Of a stretch of DNA of 64,000 nt, positions 1-13,401 are shown one piece after another. Below the pieces are notes generated by a model, which had not been told where the DNA came from, searched no databases, and saw only the letters and a program-made list of their open reading frames with translations. The stretch covers positions 186,001 to 250,000 of the forward strand of contig JASANH010001263.1 in the NCBI GenBank assembly GCA_030248295.1, given 5' to 3'. Position numbers and translations under genes: made by a program. The DNA comes from Mesodorylaimus sp. YZB2_4 (taxonomy: Eukaryota > Nematoda > Enoplea > Dorylaimida > Dorylaimidae). Each line of letters begins with the position of its first letter. Position 1 is the first letter of the stretch.

Positions 1-994
1 AAAATACGGCGTTGAGAATGAGCTGAAGGAGATGAGGTTGGAGCGAATTAATCAGGTGAAGTTACACCATACAATGGAGAGAACGCACTGGGATAGTCGA
101 AATTGCATTGATCGAAATAACGGGTTCGGGTCTTGGGCAGGATTAAGTCGAATTGGTAGTTCAAAAATCAGATTTGACTCGTGGCTTTGGGAAGCTAGAT
201 CGCATTGTCACAGGCCGTGTCTGATGGAATATCCCTCGTGTCGATTGACTCGATGTTGATTTCTGGAGTTTGATCATGAGGTGTTGCCTGACTGCATGGT
301 TTTGTTTTCTTTCGTCGTTTCGCCTTGTTTGGTCCAGTTTGCGAAACGCGGCCAGGACTACTTCGATTAACTAGTCGCGAATTGTCGTACACTGGCATCG
401 ATATGTTTGAGTGAACTTGCTTCGACCGGGGGCTGGATATAGCTGCGACAGTTGCAGGCTGAACTGGCATTCGGTTAGCTTGGCACGTGATTGTTTGCGA
501 AAATTTATTGACTACCTCGCCACTTTGGACGCCGGGGTAGCATTTGATTCATAGTCGATCGGAGAGGAATCGATTGGCATCAAAATTTGAGATTCGGAAT
601 TGTCGACTTGGTTGGATTGGCTGACATACGGAATCTTGACTCCAGCGAGAGCTCTATTGTTGTACGTGACTGTTTGACTCGATTCGCATAGTGTATGCTT
701 GTACACGGAACCAATGTCTTGACCAATGAGCATAGTGATGGTGCCCGCAGGGTCATTCAAAATTGCGACAGGATGAAGAATTGTCGTTGAACCAAACGTC
801 AGGTAGACATGTTGACTTCCCAGAATTTGAACGACACTGTTGTCCAGTCGTGTGATCATAAGTGAACTGGGTTGCATGCACTGACCGTTCCCATATGGGT
901 GGATATCACTGTACGTCTTGCTGGACATGACTGAAACTTGAGCGCCAGTATCGATTGTAACTTGAACTTGTCGACCATCAATGCCGATAACGAT
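1..994 (-). mobile_element. truncated LTR-retroelement fragment with aspartic-protease (retropepsin) domain
   Basis: An open frame on the minus strand runs from about 994 to a stop at 512. It carries the retropepsin active-site motif VTIDTGAQVSVMS, with the catalytic Asp codon at 950-952, and about 70 residues later a hydrophobic stretch ending LIGQDI, which fits the second conserved retropepsin region. A second minus-strand frame at 195-470 is Ser/Pro/Lys rich and separated by a stop. No reverse transcriptase or LTR is visible, and the element is cut by the window edge. It abuts the BROX duplicate at about 990-1000, so one insertion or rearrangement breakpoint lies there. What I see is the DTGA motif and its spacing; assignment to a Ty3/gypsy- or BEL-like element is inference. 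Confidence 0.6.
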
Positions 995-1014
995 TTAACC
1001 TTTCGTGGTTTCAG

Positions 1015-1941
1015 AGTGGCTGAGAATGGGGCCAAGGAAGTGCATCATTGTCTGCGACGAGCTGCTGGTTTGTTCAGTTTTGTTCAACGAGAACGTGGCC
1101 GCATCAACGAGGAACCGGAGGCTGGATCCGATTTGGATCCTCGTGTTTTGACGGCTTACATTGATCAATGCACTGCTGAAGCACAAGAAGGTATGTTTGG
1201 GTTTTTGACTACAGAATTAGTCTCAAGGACGGATGGGTGTGTCTTTTTTCAGTGACCGTTGCTCGAGCCATCGAATTGAAACATTCTGCCAGCCTAGTGT
1301 CCGCATTGGCCAACGAAACGTCGAAGTTGTTCATGCAAGCCGGTAACTTGTTCATTCTTTTTGATAGTTTCTTGTCAGATCTTGCATTTCTCTTCCTTGC
1401 CCTCTTTATATCATTGTTTTTCAGATGAATCGTTGGCTCAACTTGATCAAACAAAATTCGAGAAATGGCGAAAATACCTGCAGCTCAAAGCACAATTTTA
1501 TTTGGCATTTGCTTATTCCTATTGTGGAGAGAGCCTATTAGCCCAGGATCAATGCGGCTCTGCTATTCGATCGAATTCAACGATCGAATTATCGTTGAAG
1601 GAGAGCGAAAAATGTAAAATAATTTGATTACATTTCATCTTTCATAAAATTACAAATATATTCTTTCAGGCGTCATTAAATCCGAACTGTGCTCTAGCAA
1701 AGGGAGCTGGAGCCGATGCAAAGCCTGAAGCGCATTTATTTTTCCGTCAATTAAAACCAATTGTTAAACGGACGTTGGAGGAATGCGAAAGGGAGAACGG
1801 GTTTATGTAAGTTGCACCCTTGCCTCAACCCTCCACTCCCCTCCACACAGCTCTTTTCCCTTTTAGCTATCATCAAAAAGTACCCGACCCGACCTGAACT
1901 CGAACTGAAGGCCACTTACGGCCTAGTGAAACCCGATGAGC
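1015..1941 (+). pseudogene. partial BROX duplicate, frameshifted
   Basis: Near-identical inverted copy of the last five exons of the intact BROX gene at 7941-10939. Copied exons are 1015-1190, 1253-1342, 1425-1613, 1670-1806 and 1867 onward. The third copied exon has a 21-bp in-frame insertion (seven residues). The fourth lacks 3 and 11 bases relative to the intact gene, which shifts the frame and brings in a stop within about ten codons. Homology ends near 1941, after the codons for GLVKPDE, so the C-terminus is missing, and the first five exons are absent. Splice signals are intact. The BRO1-domain family is certain from the partner copy; that this copy is non-functional follows from the frameshift and the truncation. 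Confidence 0.85.
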
Positions 1942-2511
1942 GAGGTCTGATTGGATACATCGACACTCACAAGGGATCATCACCAACCGTTAAATCAAAC
2001 CTTGGAAAACCAAAAATTGTAATTTGTTCCTAGTGCAAAAGAAAGCTCTGTGCAAAATAGTAGAGGCGTCAGTTCAGCTTCATAGTGCTCTTCTGGATTA
2101 CATCTAGTGCTGCACAGGTTGATCTGTCCTTACCCATGGTGTTGATCATGCCGAAGTTATACTTGATAAACTGGTCCTTCATATCTTCAGCCACGTTAGT
2201 CCAGTTCACCATGTAGTTCATTGCTCACTACAGCGAGACAGTGCGCACCTTACGCGAGCAGCTGAGCTGACTCGATTCTAGCAGATCCAGAGTCCGGAGT
2301 TGACAAGTGACAAGGAGATATCATGCGTTTGCAGATCTCTGATTAGTGTAAAGTAGAGTGACCACAGATAACTTATCGATGATCGAATAAGCACTCCTGC
2401 GTCCCACATGGCTGTACGCATGACGTCCAAGAACGAAATTCATGGGCAAGGGACAGACACAGCAAGAGCATGCTCTGGGTTCGCGGAACTGCAATCACTA
2501 GACCTCATCCT
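1942..2511. other. intergenic; one unassigned 50-codon open frame
   Basis: Between the BROX fragment and the kinase gene. A minus-strand frame at 2069-2221 encodes 50 residues with a protein-like composition (motif KYNFGMINTMGKD) and its own ATG. I cannot place it in a family, and it may be a terminal exon or a relic. Nothing else recognisable. Confidence 0.3.
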
Positions 2512-3712
2512 TCATTCCATCAAATGACCGCAGCGACCACCGGGCTCCCAGTCCAGCAGCTCGCCGTCTTTGTTGGGTCGTCGTCGGCGATCTTCAACCT
2601 GTCTCAGCAGGGACAACACCAAGTCGTAGTCTGGATCGGCGTAGAAACTGAGCGAGTTGATGTGTGCATGTATTTTCATGAATTCGGACGGGCAGTTTTG
2701 CATCAGCAGCGTAGGCTTTCCATTCAAGCGAGCTTTGGCGTTTCCGATTCGGACCACTTGCTCTTGCATCGGCAAACCACGGCACTAATGGAAAAAAGGA
2801 TCCATGTCCCAGGCGAGCAGTAGCCGTCAGACCTTACCTGGGTCAAAATTTGCTGCCACCCGAGGGCACCAGTGATCATTTCGATGATCATGTACAGCCA
2901 AGACCACAGGTCATCTCGCCGGCACATTTCATCCCCTCGATGGCACGCCAACGCGGCGTATCGTAGCGTTCCTTTGAAACCCGTCTTTTCTCGGGGCCGT
3001 CGCATGCGTCCATCGTCGTGACGGTAGAAACGGCAAAGACCGAACTGAAAACAGAGCAATAAGCATGCCAGCTAGCTTCGGCAAGCCGAAGTGTAAAGCC
3101 GATTACTTACGTCGAGGAGGAACAACGCCCTGTAATCTGGAGGCCGACCGATAGCGATGTTGCCGGGCTTGATGTCACGATGCAGATAACTAAAAACGAA
3201 TCCATTTGCCCTTTTTCAGCGCTGAAATCAACAGTACTTACTCGATGTCGTGTAAGGTACGTACAGCTTCGAGGCTATTGATCGCGACGTGCATGGTCGT
3301 TCTGGATGCAAACCTGCCTCCGCACCGTCGTTTCAGGTCGAACAAGCTCCTCCCGACCAACGTCATGACCAAGAAGTGGTAGGTGGGAGTTTCGTCTTTC
3401 ATTTCCAACGAGCAAAAATGCTGACGGCCTTCCTCGGGCGCTCGATCTCGAATGCGTTCCAAAATGTGCCCGTCCATTCTCAGCACTCTTTCTGATGGCG
3501 GCGCTGCTTTCGATTCTACCTGAAAATATGGAAAGTAGGGATTGGTATCTGAAGACTATCTGGTAGCTACATACCTTTAACGCTCTTCTTTTCTCCGGGT
3601 CTTGCAAGTCGGCCACTTCGTATACGGCACCAAAACCGCCCTCACCGACCAGGCGAACCACCTTCCAGCGATTTTTGACCACTTCGTCGATCTCCAACCG
3701 TTGCAACGGCAT
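2512..3712 (-). CDS. tau-tubulin-kinase-like (CK1 superfamily) protein kinase, paralogue 1
   Basis: Five exons: complement(join(2512..2784,2838..3044,3111..3189,3242..3519,3575..3712)), 324 residues, all introns in frame with GT-AG ends. Ser/Thr kinase domain: glycine loop LVGEGGFGAVYEV (residues about 21-33), ATP-binding Lys in RALK (about 46), catalytic loop YLHRDIKPGN, metal-binding DFG in DFGLCR (its Asp ends exon 3), and a CK1/TTBK-type segment GFKGTLRYAALACHRG followed by RRDDLWSWLYM. The protein ends soon after the kinase fold, with no long regulatory tail, as in the small TTBK-like kinases that are numerous in nematodes and often sperm-enriched. It is a divergent paralogue of the pair at 41561 and 53968, sharing their intron after the ATP-site Lys but having an extra intron at DFG. 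The start is the first ATG before the kinase domain. The substrate is unknown. Confidence 0.88.
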
Positions 3713-5070
3713 CTTGGGACTGTAGGAACCGAAACGACCTCCTTCCGCGCCAATCAGCCGCTGGAATGACCTTCGTCTTCAGTTTGCGCGCTAACTAGTC
3801 GGACAATGTAAAGGTCGTCTTTCTCGTTTTTAAACTTGGCGCTAATAATGCGCCTGCGAATCAAAGTATCTTTACATCATAATGACACGGCTGATTAGTA
3901 ACGGTGTGCAAAAATGTCCTGTCCGGTGATTGGTGTCCCCCCCCCTGTTCCCTGCTAGTGATTGACGTGGAGCAATAGGCTGGTATGCGCAAGTTGACTT
4001 GAGAGATTTCGTATCCTTTTGCGTGCAGTGGCAGAGCAAAGTTCTTTACTTGGTGAAAGTCTTCGTCCGGAATACGGAAGACTTATTTTTGCACTAGTAA
4101 GTCAGCTTCACTTTGGGTTTTTGCTTTAATAAGCTATTCTAAGAGTGCGGGCGGAGCTGTCTCTTGTCACGAGTCGTTCATCTTTCTCTTCTCGCTTTAG
4201 AACTTAAAGTTTGCTCTGTTTTCGTTAATGCATTTGAGGTTTGAGTTGCTCCGCTGTTACCGTTGGCATTTCGAAGCTTTCCGTTTTGGTGTTTTTAGAG
4301 AATGGATTGTAGAGAAAAGCTGGCTGTAATTAGCCACTTTTAGGCCTTGACAGAATCGTTTGTAGGCGTTTATTGCTCTTCTGCGGCCACTTAGGCCGCG
4401 ACTATTGAGACTACCGTCGGTGTATTTATCTCGTCTCTTATCTTTGACAAGGTTGAACCCCAGGAAGGCTGGCTTCATTCCGTTGGGCGCGGTCGGGTTT
4501 TGATTTTAATTAGCTTGCTCTGTTGACGTCTTTGTTATCAACAGCCTCTCGGCAGTTATTTCTAGCTCGACGACATTTGGTCTGGTACACAGTGGTATGT
4601 TCTTTATGATTCTATCAGCGGGGGGGGGGCGTGGTTGAACGTAGGTTCAAAATACTTGCTCGTGGGTGGGCCGCTGCCAAATCCGGTCTGTTCAGGATTA
4701 GCTACTCCTTGATTTTCGCGACGTGCCTCTGGGTTTTGGACCTGTATCTGGTGCAATTCAAGACGGTTCTAATGAGCTCCTTGCCTATGCTGTCGGCGTT
4801 GTTTAGGGATGTTAGAACTGGGAAATAGGAAATACGATGCTCTCTGCCCCATATGCGCGCTTCCTGCTCTTAGCTTTTGTGCTATTCCTTTCCCTGAGTA
4901 TCGAGGCTACCTATATCGCCTTATCGCTATTTTGTATTTTAGATAGCTTTGCTATTGACGATAACGTCAAGTAAATCTGCGTCATAGTCTCAAGTTATTG
5001 ATTGTAGTTTGGACCGATCTGAAAAACCCCTCTGCTCTCCAACAAGGCATAATCATCGCTCGTGGTAAGA
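3713..5070. other. intergenic between divergently transcribed kinase and PP1 genes
   Basis: About 1.36 kb holding the 5' flanks of the TTBK-like gene (-) and the PP1 gene (+). Short homopolymers only (C run near 3950, ten G at 4620-4629). No open frame with family features and no recognisable element. Confidence 0.4.
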
Positions 5071-6883
<1,813 letters not shown>

Positions 6884-6972
6884 TCGGACAGCATGTTTCG
6901 TTATGTTGAGACGACTGCGCGAGTGAGAAATATTTCGTCCTTGGTCGGCACTAATTTATATCAGACCTGTTG

Positions 6973-6978
6973 AATAAA
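6973..6978 (+). other. polyadenylation signal AATAAA for the PP1 gene
   Basis: Canonical hexamer 90 bp downstream of the PP1 stop codon, on the same strand. Confidence 0.75.
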
Positions 6979-7705
6979 GCATTATTTCCGTGGCGCGTGT
7001 AAGTAATGGCGCAGGTCCTTATTGTGAGTCCAAATTAGGGAACAACGTTTTTTTGATTTTCTTTAAAATGGTTTCAAATTTCTGTTTTTCCTTCATGAAT
7101 TTAAGATAGACTCTTGGTCTTAGGTTTATTAACACGTCTCTTTTGAGTCATTTTCATGTAATGAATATTTGCTGCAATACAATTTCGGATGTCCGCTTGT
7201 TATGCCAATTTGGTGCATGGAGTCTCCAATGTGAAATGTGCACTTTTGGACAGAGTTCTACGTTTTCTCAATTGGTGACTATAAAGAGACTGAAATGTGG
7301 GACAAAGATGGCGGTGCAGAATAAGCAGTGACTTTGTACATTATCTGTTACTAAAGTAAAATATATCCAATAACTTACGATATCTGAACCTAGGAAACTA
7401 GGACCATCAGACATGGTAGCACGGGGCGGACAGAGACAGTAAAAGCGATAGACTATGGACACTTCGAACGTGATCACGGACACGAACGAGTGATCGGCTC
7501 GAAGTGTTGGACGATCAAGATATGACGCAGCCACTGGAATTCTTGGGGTCTTTATCCGTTTGATAAACTGGTGCCTCCTTGACGGCGGGCAGTTCGTCCT
7601 GGCCCTTCTTGGACTTCTAAAAAGGAGAGATCCGTTCTTGGAGAAGGACTGAGGGTGTGACCAAGCCTTGCGTATTAACACTGGCTGGAGTCAGGCAAGG
7701 TGTAG
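6979..7705. other. intergenic, AT-rich, nothing recognised
   Basis: Contains a 137-codon minus-strand open frame (7268-7681) with no domain, signal or family resemblance that I recognise. I treat it as chance. Confidence 0.3.
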
Positions 7706-7915
7706 CCCAGTGGCGCCGTCCCTGATTGCGCCAGCCCTAGTTGCGCCGTTCGAATTTGCGCCGCTTCCCATATGCGTTGGCCTTAGTTGCGCTTTAGTAA
7801 ATCAATGTTACTAAGAAATTACTGTCAGGATACAATCACACAAACATGCAATACAATGGGCTGCGGAACATGAGGCGCAACTAGGGCCGGCGCAATCAGG
7901 GACGGCGCAACTGGG
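7706..7915. mobile_element. MITE with about 42-bp terminal inverted repeats
   Basis: About 210 bp. The left end, beginning CCCAGTGGCGCCGTCCCTGA, is repeated in reverse complement at the right end (GACGGCGCAACTGGG) over about 42 bp with few mismatches. The word TTGCGCC recurs inside both arms at roughly regular spacing. There is no coding capacity. It sits about 25 bp beyond the BROX stop codon. Target-site duplication is unclear. Confidence 0.75.
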
Positions 7916-7940
7916 GACATCCCCAGGGCAAGTCTTGTGT

Positions 7941-10939
7941 CTATACCCGCCAGGCGCTGGGGCTACAAGGAAAGGACATTACCGAAAAGTCAGGCATAGG
8001 TGCCTTCGTGATATCGAAGGCGGCATAGATGGCGGGTGTCCACGATACGCCGACCTCGGCTGGGGTGTTGGTTGGTATTTGATACTCATCGGGTTTCACC
8101 AGGCCATAAGTGGCCTTCAGTTCGAGTTCAGGTGACTGGTCGGGTACTTTTTGATGATAGCTAAAAGGGAAAAGAGCTGTGTGGAGGGGAGTGGAGGGTT
8201 GAGGCAAGGGTGCAACTTACATAAACCCGTTCTCCCTTTCGCATTTCTCCAACGTCCGTTTAACAATTGGTTTTAATTGACGGAAAAATAAATGCGCTTC
8301 AGGCTTTGCATCGGCTCCAGCTCCCTTTGCTTTCCCGTACTCAGAGCACAGTTGTTCGGATTTAATGACGCCTGAAAGAAAATATTTGTTATTTCATGAA
8401 AGATGAAATGTCATCAAATTATTTTACATTTTTCGCTCTCCTTCAACGATCGAATAGCAGAGCCGCATTGATCCTGGGCTAATAGGCTCTCTCCACAATA
8501 GGAATAAGCAAATGCCAAATAAAATTGTGCTTTGAGCTGCAGGTATTTTCGCCATTTCTCGAATTTTGTTTGATCAAGTTGAGCCAACGATTCATCTGAA
8601 AAACAATGATATAAAGAGGGCAAGGAAGAGAAATGCAAGATTTGACAAGAAACTATCAAAAAGAATGAACAAGTTACCGGCTTGCATGAACAACTTCGAC
8701 GTTTCGTTGGCCAATGCGGACACTAGGCTGGCAGTATGTTTCAATTCGATGGCTCGAGCAACGGTCACTGAAAAAAGACACACCCATCCGTCCTTGAGAC
8801 TAATACTGTAGTCAAAAACCCAAACATACCTTCTTGTGCTTCAGCAGTGCATTGATCAATGTAAGCCGTCAAAACACGAGGATCCAAATCGGATCCAGCC
8901 TCCGGTTCCTCGTTGATGCGGCCACGTTCTCGTTGAACAAAACTGAACAAACCAGCAGCTCGTCGCAGACAACGATGCACTTCCTTGGCCTCATTCTCAG
9001 CCACTCTGAAACCACGAAAGGTTCAATCGGTAAACAGGCAATCATAAAATCACTTACTCATCTTTGCCAGCAATCTTAGCTGCGTGTTTCATGTACCACA
9101 ACGCCACGTTGAGGGTCACATTCAGAATCTCAAACCACGCGTCGCTCAATTCTCTGAAACAAGAATTGCCAGTCAAGACCTCAATCAACTGGTGAGAAAG
9201 GTCAATTTACGTTGGCGTGTAGCCCAACATACTATGAGTCCATTTGTACCGTACTAGATTGCGCAACTTGCTGTCACCGCCCTTATCATCGTAAGCGAAA
9301 ATAAAACCTGAAACGGATAACGGGTCTCATATCAGTTCGCTCCTTAGTCAATCACTAATCAGAGGCCGTACAGGTACATGAGGGTAAAGACTGATCTAAC
9401 AGAAGGCAGCGTCAATGCCCTATCGTTAAAGTGGGCTAGTCATACCCCTTAGTATGCCCTATCTGCTTTCTGTGGTTCGGCCCCCTCAGCCCATCAGTGA
9501 TTTTGGACTCCGTCCACTTGAGTGGAACCTTTTTCTTTATAGCCGGAACCTGAGCAAGGTCGTGCGGGTCGGCTACGCGGCAGCTTCATGAGAGTGGAGA
9601 TATACAGAGGGACGCTGCAGTGTGTGCTGCCTCCCTCCCACAGCCTCGCTTTTAAGGTTTGACCGCTGGCCGGCTATAGGCAAAACTGGCTTGGGCACAA
9701 AAGATTTTCAAAAAAAGATAGCGGCCTGAACCAGATGCTAGCTTCCTCGGACGATGGCGGGTGGGCTTTGAACTCTGTCAGTGTTTCACAGCCGAGACTT
9801 CTCCTCGTCTGGCTTCCGTCCCCCACTCGAGCCTCCCCGACCGACGGTACCGGATGAGTCACTCAGTTTGGCATGCAAGTGTAACACTCATGACTGGTAG
9901 GCTATGGCGAGTGGAAGAGAGTATCGATTCTCTCCCCTGGCTGCGAGACGTCAACCTCTCGGGTTGATGTTTTAGCCGCAGGTATAGTCGCAAGACTTGC
10001 CAGCACCAGTCGGAGGTTTTGTACCGCCGACTTCGATCAGCCACCTCCTTCCTACGCCTGCGAGGACTGGTTACACAAGGTCAGCGAGGGTATATGGTTC
10101 GCACCCCGACCTTCGTCACCAGGGATTGAACCTGGGACGAGTCCAGCCACTCGCTCCCAGGCAATACGGGTAGACTACGCCGAACCACTGCACAAGCACC
10201 ACCGCGGCCCCGCCCATTAGTCCATGTCTTGGGTCAATTACTGCACCAGCAGGCACTAGAAGAGAATAAGTCGGTCAACTAACCTCGGAGTAAGGAAGAA
10301 TAAATTTCAAAATCTTTTTCCAACGCAGTCACATCATTGTTGGGATCTCGCAGCAGGTCCAGCAGTCGCGATCGGCACAGCCGGAGTTCACTGAAACGAA
10401 ATCATGAATTCAGTTGACGTGGTGTGGTTTGGTTTCGTTTTCAAATGCCCTTAATTACCTCAGCATTGCACCTCTAATAATAGCCCAATGTTGACCACGA
10501 CCGGATGTGATTTGCCTTTGCTCATTATTCGAGATATGACTTCGAAAAAAGCGCAAATAATGGAATGGCAAATCACACCCACTCGGGGTCTTGACACGGG
10601 GACAATATAGACCAGTCCTACATTTAGCATGAACCAGGTGGGCAGACAGGATAGCGATAGCCATTGTTGACAGTTAGAAACGCAAGTGAAAAATTAAAGT
10701 TATGAAACTCGCCATCGGGCCATCCCATAATTCTTTAGCAAGCTAACTCTACTGCACGTATGTATTACAGTATTAGGCTTACCTGCAGATCTTCCCCGTA
10801 TCAGGCGATGTCAGCACACTTCTCAATTCGAAACCAACAGGAGACGTGGCTTTTAATGGCTAAAACAATAAAGTTAAAATAAATATTGCTAAAAATTGAC
10901 GTTTGGTAAACTTACATTTCTATGAAACCAGTGCGCCAT
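7941..10939 (-). CDS. BROX: BRO1-domain protein BROX
   Basis: Ten exons: complement(join(7941..8160,8221..8371,8428..8595,8678..8767,8830..9005,9058..9153,9211..9307,10284..10390,10783..10859,10916..10939)), 401 residues, frame continuous through nine GT-AG introns. The N-terminus [13 protein letters not shown] matches the animal BROX start, and the BRO1 fold follows in order ([79 protein letters not shown]). BROX binds the ESCRT-III subunit CHMP4 and acts at the nuclear envelope and membranes. Human BROX ends in a CaaX prenylation box; this copy ends CSPSAWRV with the Cys eight residues from the end, so no CaaX is visible, unless an unseen last exon exists (a possible donor lies at the codons for DFSV). 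A MITE follows immediately. The third intron (975 bp) carries a SINE. A partial inverted copy is at 1015-1941. Confidence 0.93.
9520..10212 (-). mobile_element. tRNA-derived SINE, family 1, in BROX intron
   Basis: Read on the minus strand from about 10212, it starts GCCGCGGTGGTGCTTGTGCA with an A-box-like segment, then a B-box-like GGTTCAATCCC inside a T-arm-like stem, then the family body (CCTCGCTGACCTTG, a GTACCGTCGG-type block, CCCACCCGCCATCGTCC) and an A-rich end. It aligns by eye with copies at 22116, 38600 and 50536. Boundaries are approximate, and an extra segment makes it longer than the others. Confidence 0.75.
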
Positions 10940-11390
10940 CGACTTGTTTTTCACTTTTCCAAACTCAACTGAACGAGGAACGACCACAGACAGACACGGA
11001 AAACACACGACTTCCAACACGTATGGGCGGCCAGATATATTATTTTATAGATATATGCCCGTCGACCAATGATGCACTAACTTGCTGAATCAGACCGAAG
11101 CCAAGTCCTCACGTGACAGGCTGTAGCGGTTACAGTAAGATGAAGTCGCCTACCCAGATCGGGCTGAAACTATAGTTTACCAGTGCCGCACACAGGGGTT
11201 GAAACCGCATCGAAAGCGGTTACAGTGTTCTAGGCAGCCTTGCCCTTATTTGGATTGCTAATTCTGAACCTGAAACTAGCCTGTTTAAAAGTTGGCACGA
11301 AGAAATATTGATCAAACATCTTTTTTGAGCTTCGAGGCTGGCCAACGGAGATAAGGATTTTGGCCAGTTGCCTACTGTCATCTAATTACA
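10940..11390. promoter_or_regulatory. shared divergent promoter region of BROX and LCLAT1-like gene
   Basis: 450 bp separate the BROX start codon (-) from the acyltransferase start codon (+), so both promoters must lie here unless 5' exons are farther out. No TATA box stands out near either start. Presence of the promoters is inferred from arrangement only. Confidence 0.4.
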
Positions 11391-13033
11391 ATGGCTGACA
11401 GTGGTGGATTAGTGAAGAATTATATATTTGTACTTTTATTGGCAATAACGGCTTTCTTAGGATCGTTATTTATATTATTTCCTTTGTTTCCTTTGCTATT
11501 CCTAAATCGACCGGTTTGGCGGCGGGTGGTCGATCAGATTATCGGGCTGTGGCTATGCCTGCCTGTAGTAAGCAGGCCCTGTTTCGTATTTTTGATATCG
11601 TTTCAGTGCTTGCTTCCTTTGCAGGCTTTAATGGAGTACGTTCAAGGAGTCCGTTTCCGTGTCACAGGTGATCGAATGAACAGCAAAGAGAAGGCTGTAA
11701 TAATTATGAACCATCGGACCCGGTTGGACTGGCTGTTTCTGTGGTCAGCGTTGTACAGAATGGATGGCTGGTTGTTGACGACTGAAAAGATTATATTGAA
11801 GGCGCAGCTGCGTAAGATATTGGGAGCTGGTAAGTGAAATAGCTCGCATCTTGAGCTGGTGCAAGGAGTTGATATTACAGGCCTATTGGCGCTGGGATTG
11901 TCCGTCCAGCTCCTTGGCCTTTCAGGATGTGCTAGCTTATCGGCCAGTGAGCGGGTCTCTGAAATGGTGCGAGACATCCCACGAGTACTGTTCGATCATT
12001 AGAGGGTGTACCACTCGCTCCTGATCAGATTCTCACCTAAATGTTATTACTTGTGAAAATGATCTTAGTTTAAGGATGGGCGATGGAATGCGACAATTTC
12101 ATTTTCCTGGAACGCTCATTGGAGAAAGATGCCGTGGTGTTGACCGATGGGGCTCGGTACTTGGCACACACTGGAAATCCCTACCAGGTATTCCACTCAT
12201 TATATCCTCACATCCTCCTTCTACTTCTGCTTATTTAGATCCTCATTTTCCCGGAAGGCACTGACTTGTGTCCGAACACGTTGGCGAAGAGCGACTCGTA
12301 CGCGGAGAGCAAAAATCTACCTTTGTATAGGAACGTGCTGCATCCACGTACAAACGGCTTATCGCACTTGGTAGCGGAGTTAAGGCGAAGTAATCATGGG
12401 GCTCTTGCTGTGTAAACTCAACTACTAACTGACTCAATTTAAGACTCGGCTATCGACTTCATCTACGACTTTACTATCGCTTATCCAAACGAGATTGTAC
12501 AAACGGAAATCGATTTCGCCAAAACTGGAGCATGCCCCAGTCGAGTCGATTTCCACTGCCGTCGTTACCGAATCGATGATGTCGTGCATGGCGGACGTAA
12601 CGGCGAAGGGGATGGTCCGGATATGCGCGATCTGCTGCTTCGTAATTGGTGCGAGCAACTGTGGCAACGCAAAGAATTGGCTCTCGGTCGGTACTACGGC
12701 AGCAACAACAATAACAACGACAAGGAGGACGAGAAGGAAATGCTGTCGTTGGACAAGGTCCTAACCGATGACGGCGATGCAATCAGTCGAGTGCAAGGCG
12801 GTTCGGTTGAAAATTACGAAATCAATTCGTTGGGTAAGACAGTCCTGATCCTTGGATTAAGTTACTGGATATTATCTGTAGTCTTCTGGTTGTACGCTTT
12901 ATGGTCATTCTGGTGGTTGAAATACTTTGCTGCGGCAGGTATTTTCACTTTCAAATTGATAGAGTACAAGTTCGGGGGTATAGAACGATTTGAAATCTCC
13001 TTGTGGAACACCGACATAAAGCGTACTGATTGA
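11391..13033 (+). CDS. LCLAT1: lysocardiolipin/lysophospholipid acyltransferase (LCLAT1/AGPAT family)
   Basis: Five exons: join(11391..11567,11625..11829,12075..12187,12239..12389,12444..13033), 411 residues, close to human LCLAT1 (414). An N-terminal membrane segment (FVLLLAITAFLGSLFILF) is followed by the acyltransferase motif I NHRTRLDW (the NHX4D signature), GWAMECDNFIFLERS, motif III FPEGTD, HPRTNG, and two C-terminal hydrophobic helices rich in Trp and Tyr (YWILSVVFWLYALWSFWW). The family transfers acyl groups from acyl-CoA to lyso-phosphatidylinositol or lysocardiolipin at ER or mitochondria-associated membranes. An Asn-run plus acidic insert (NNNNND then KEDEKEM) lies before the last helices and is not part of the usual family. 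The start ATG gives the hydrophobic N-terminus directly. Which acceptor lipid is used cannot be told from sequence. Confidence 0.9.
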
Positions 13034-13401
13034 GAAGTGTATAAGGAATGGACGAAAGAGATGGAATCTATGATTGTCAGAAATAGTATTCAATATATTA
13101 GCCATTTGCCGAAGCGTTTGGATTAGGGAGTTTAATAGGCTTTTTTGCTTTTATTTGGCATCGATCGTTGTTTTCCGTGGACTGCACAGCTGATGTTCTT
13201 GATGTACTTGTTACAGTATCCCGTGATTTGTACTTTGTTGTCTCGTGGTGTGACACAATACGGGCCCAAGAAATTTAGAGTAAAATATGTTTTAACCTTT
13301 GACTTTGGGATTGGATGATTTTGTTGCTGTTTAGCGGTGATATCTTGGACTTGATGGTGAAGTTATTTCGAAGGTAGTTTTCTAGGTGACGTGGTTGAAG
13401 A

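Noticed and set aside
2069-2221. 50-codon frame as a gene
   Set aside because: Too short and unmatched to any family; noted only within the intergenic entry.
7268-7681. 137-codon minus-strand open frame
   Set aside because: No domain, no splice partner, biased composition; probably chance.
11880-12001. Possible coding exon after an AG in the second acyltransferase intron
   Set aside because: It does not align with the AGPAT fold. The exon starting at 12075 restores the family sequence GWAMECDNFIFLE in frame.
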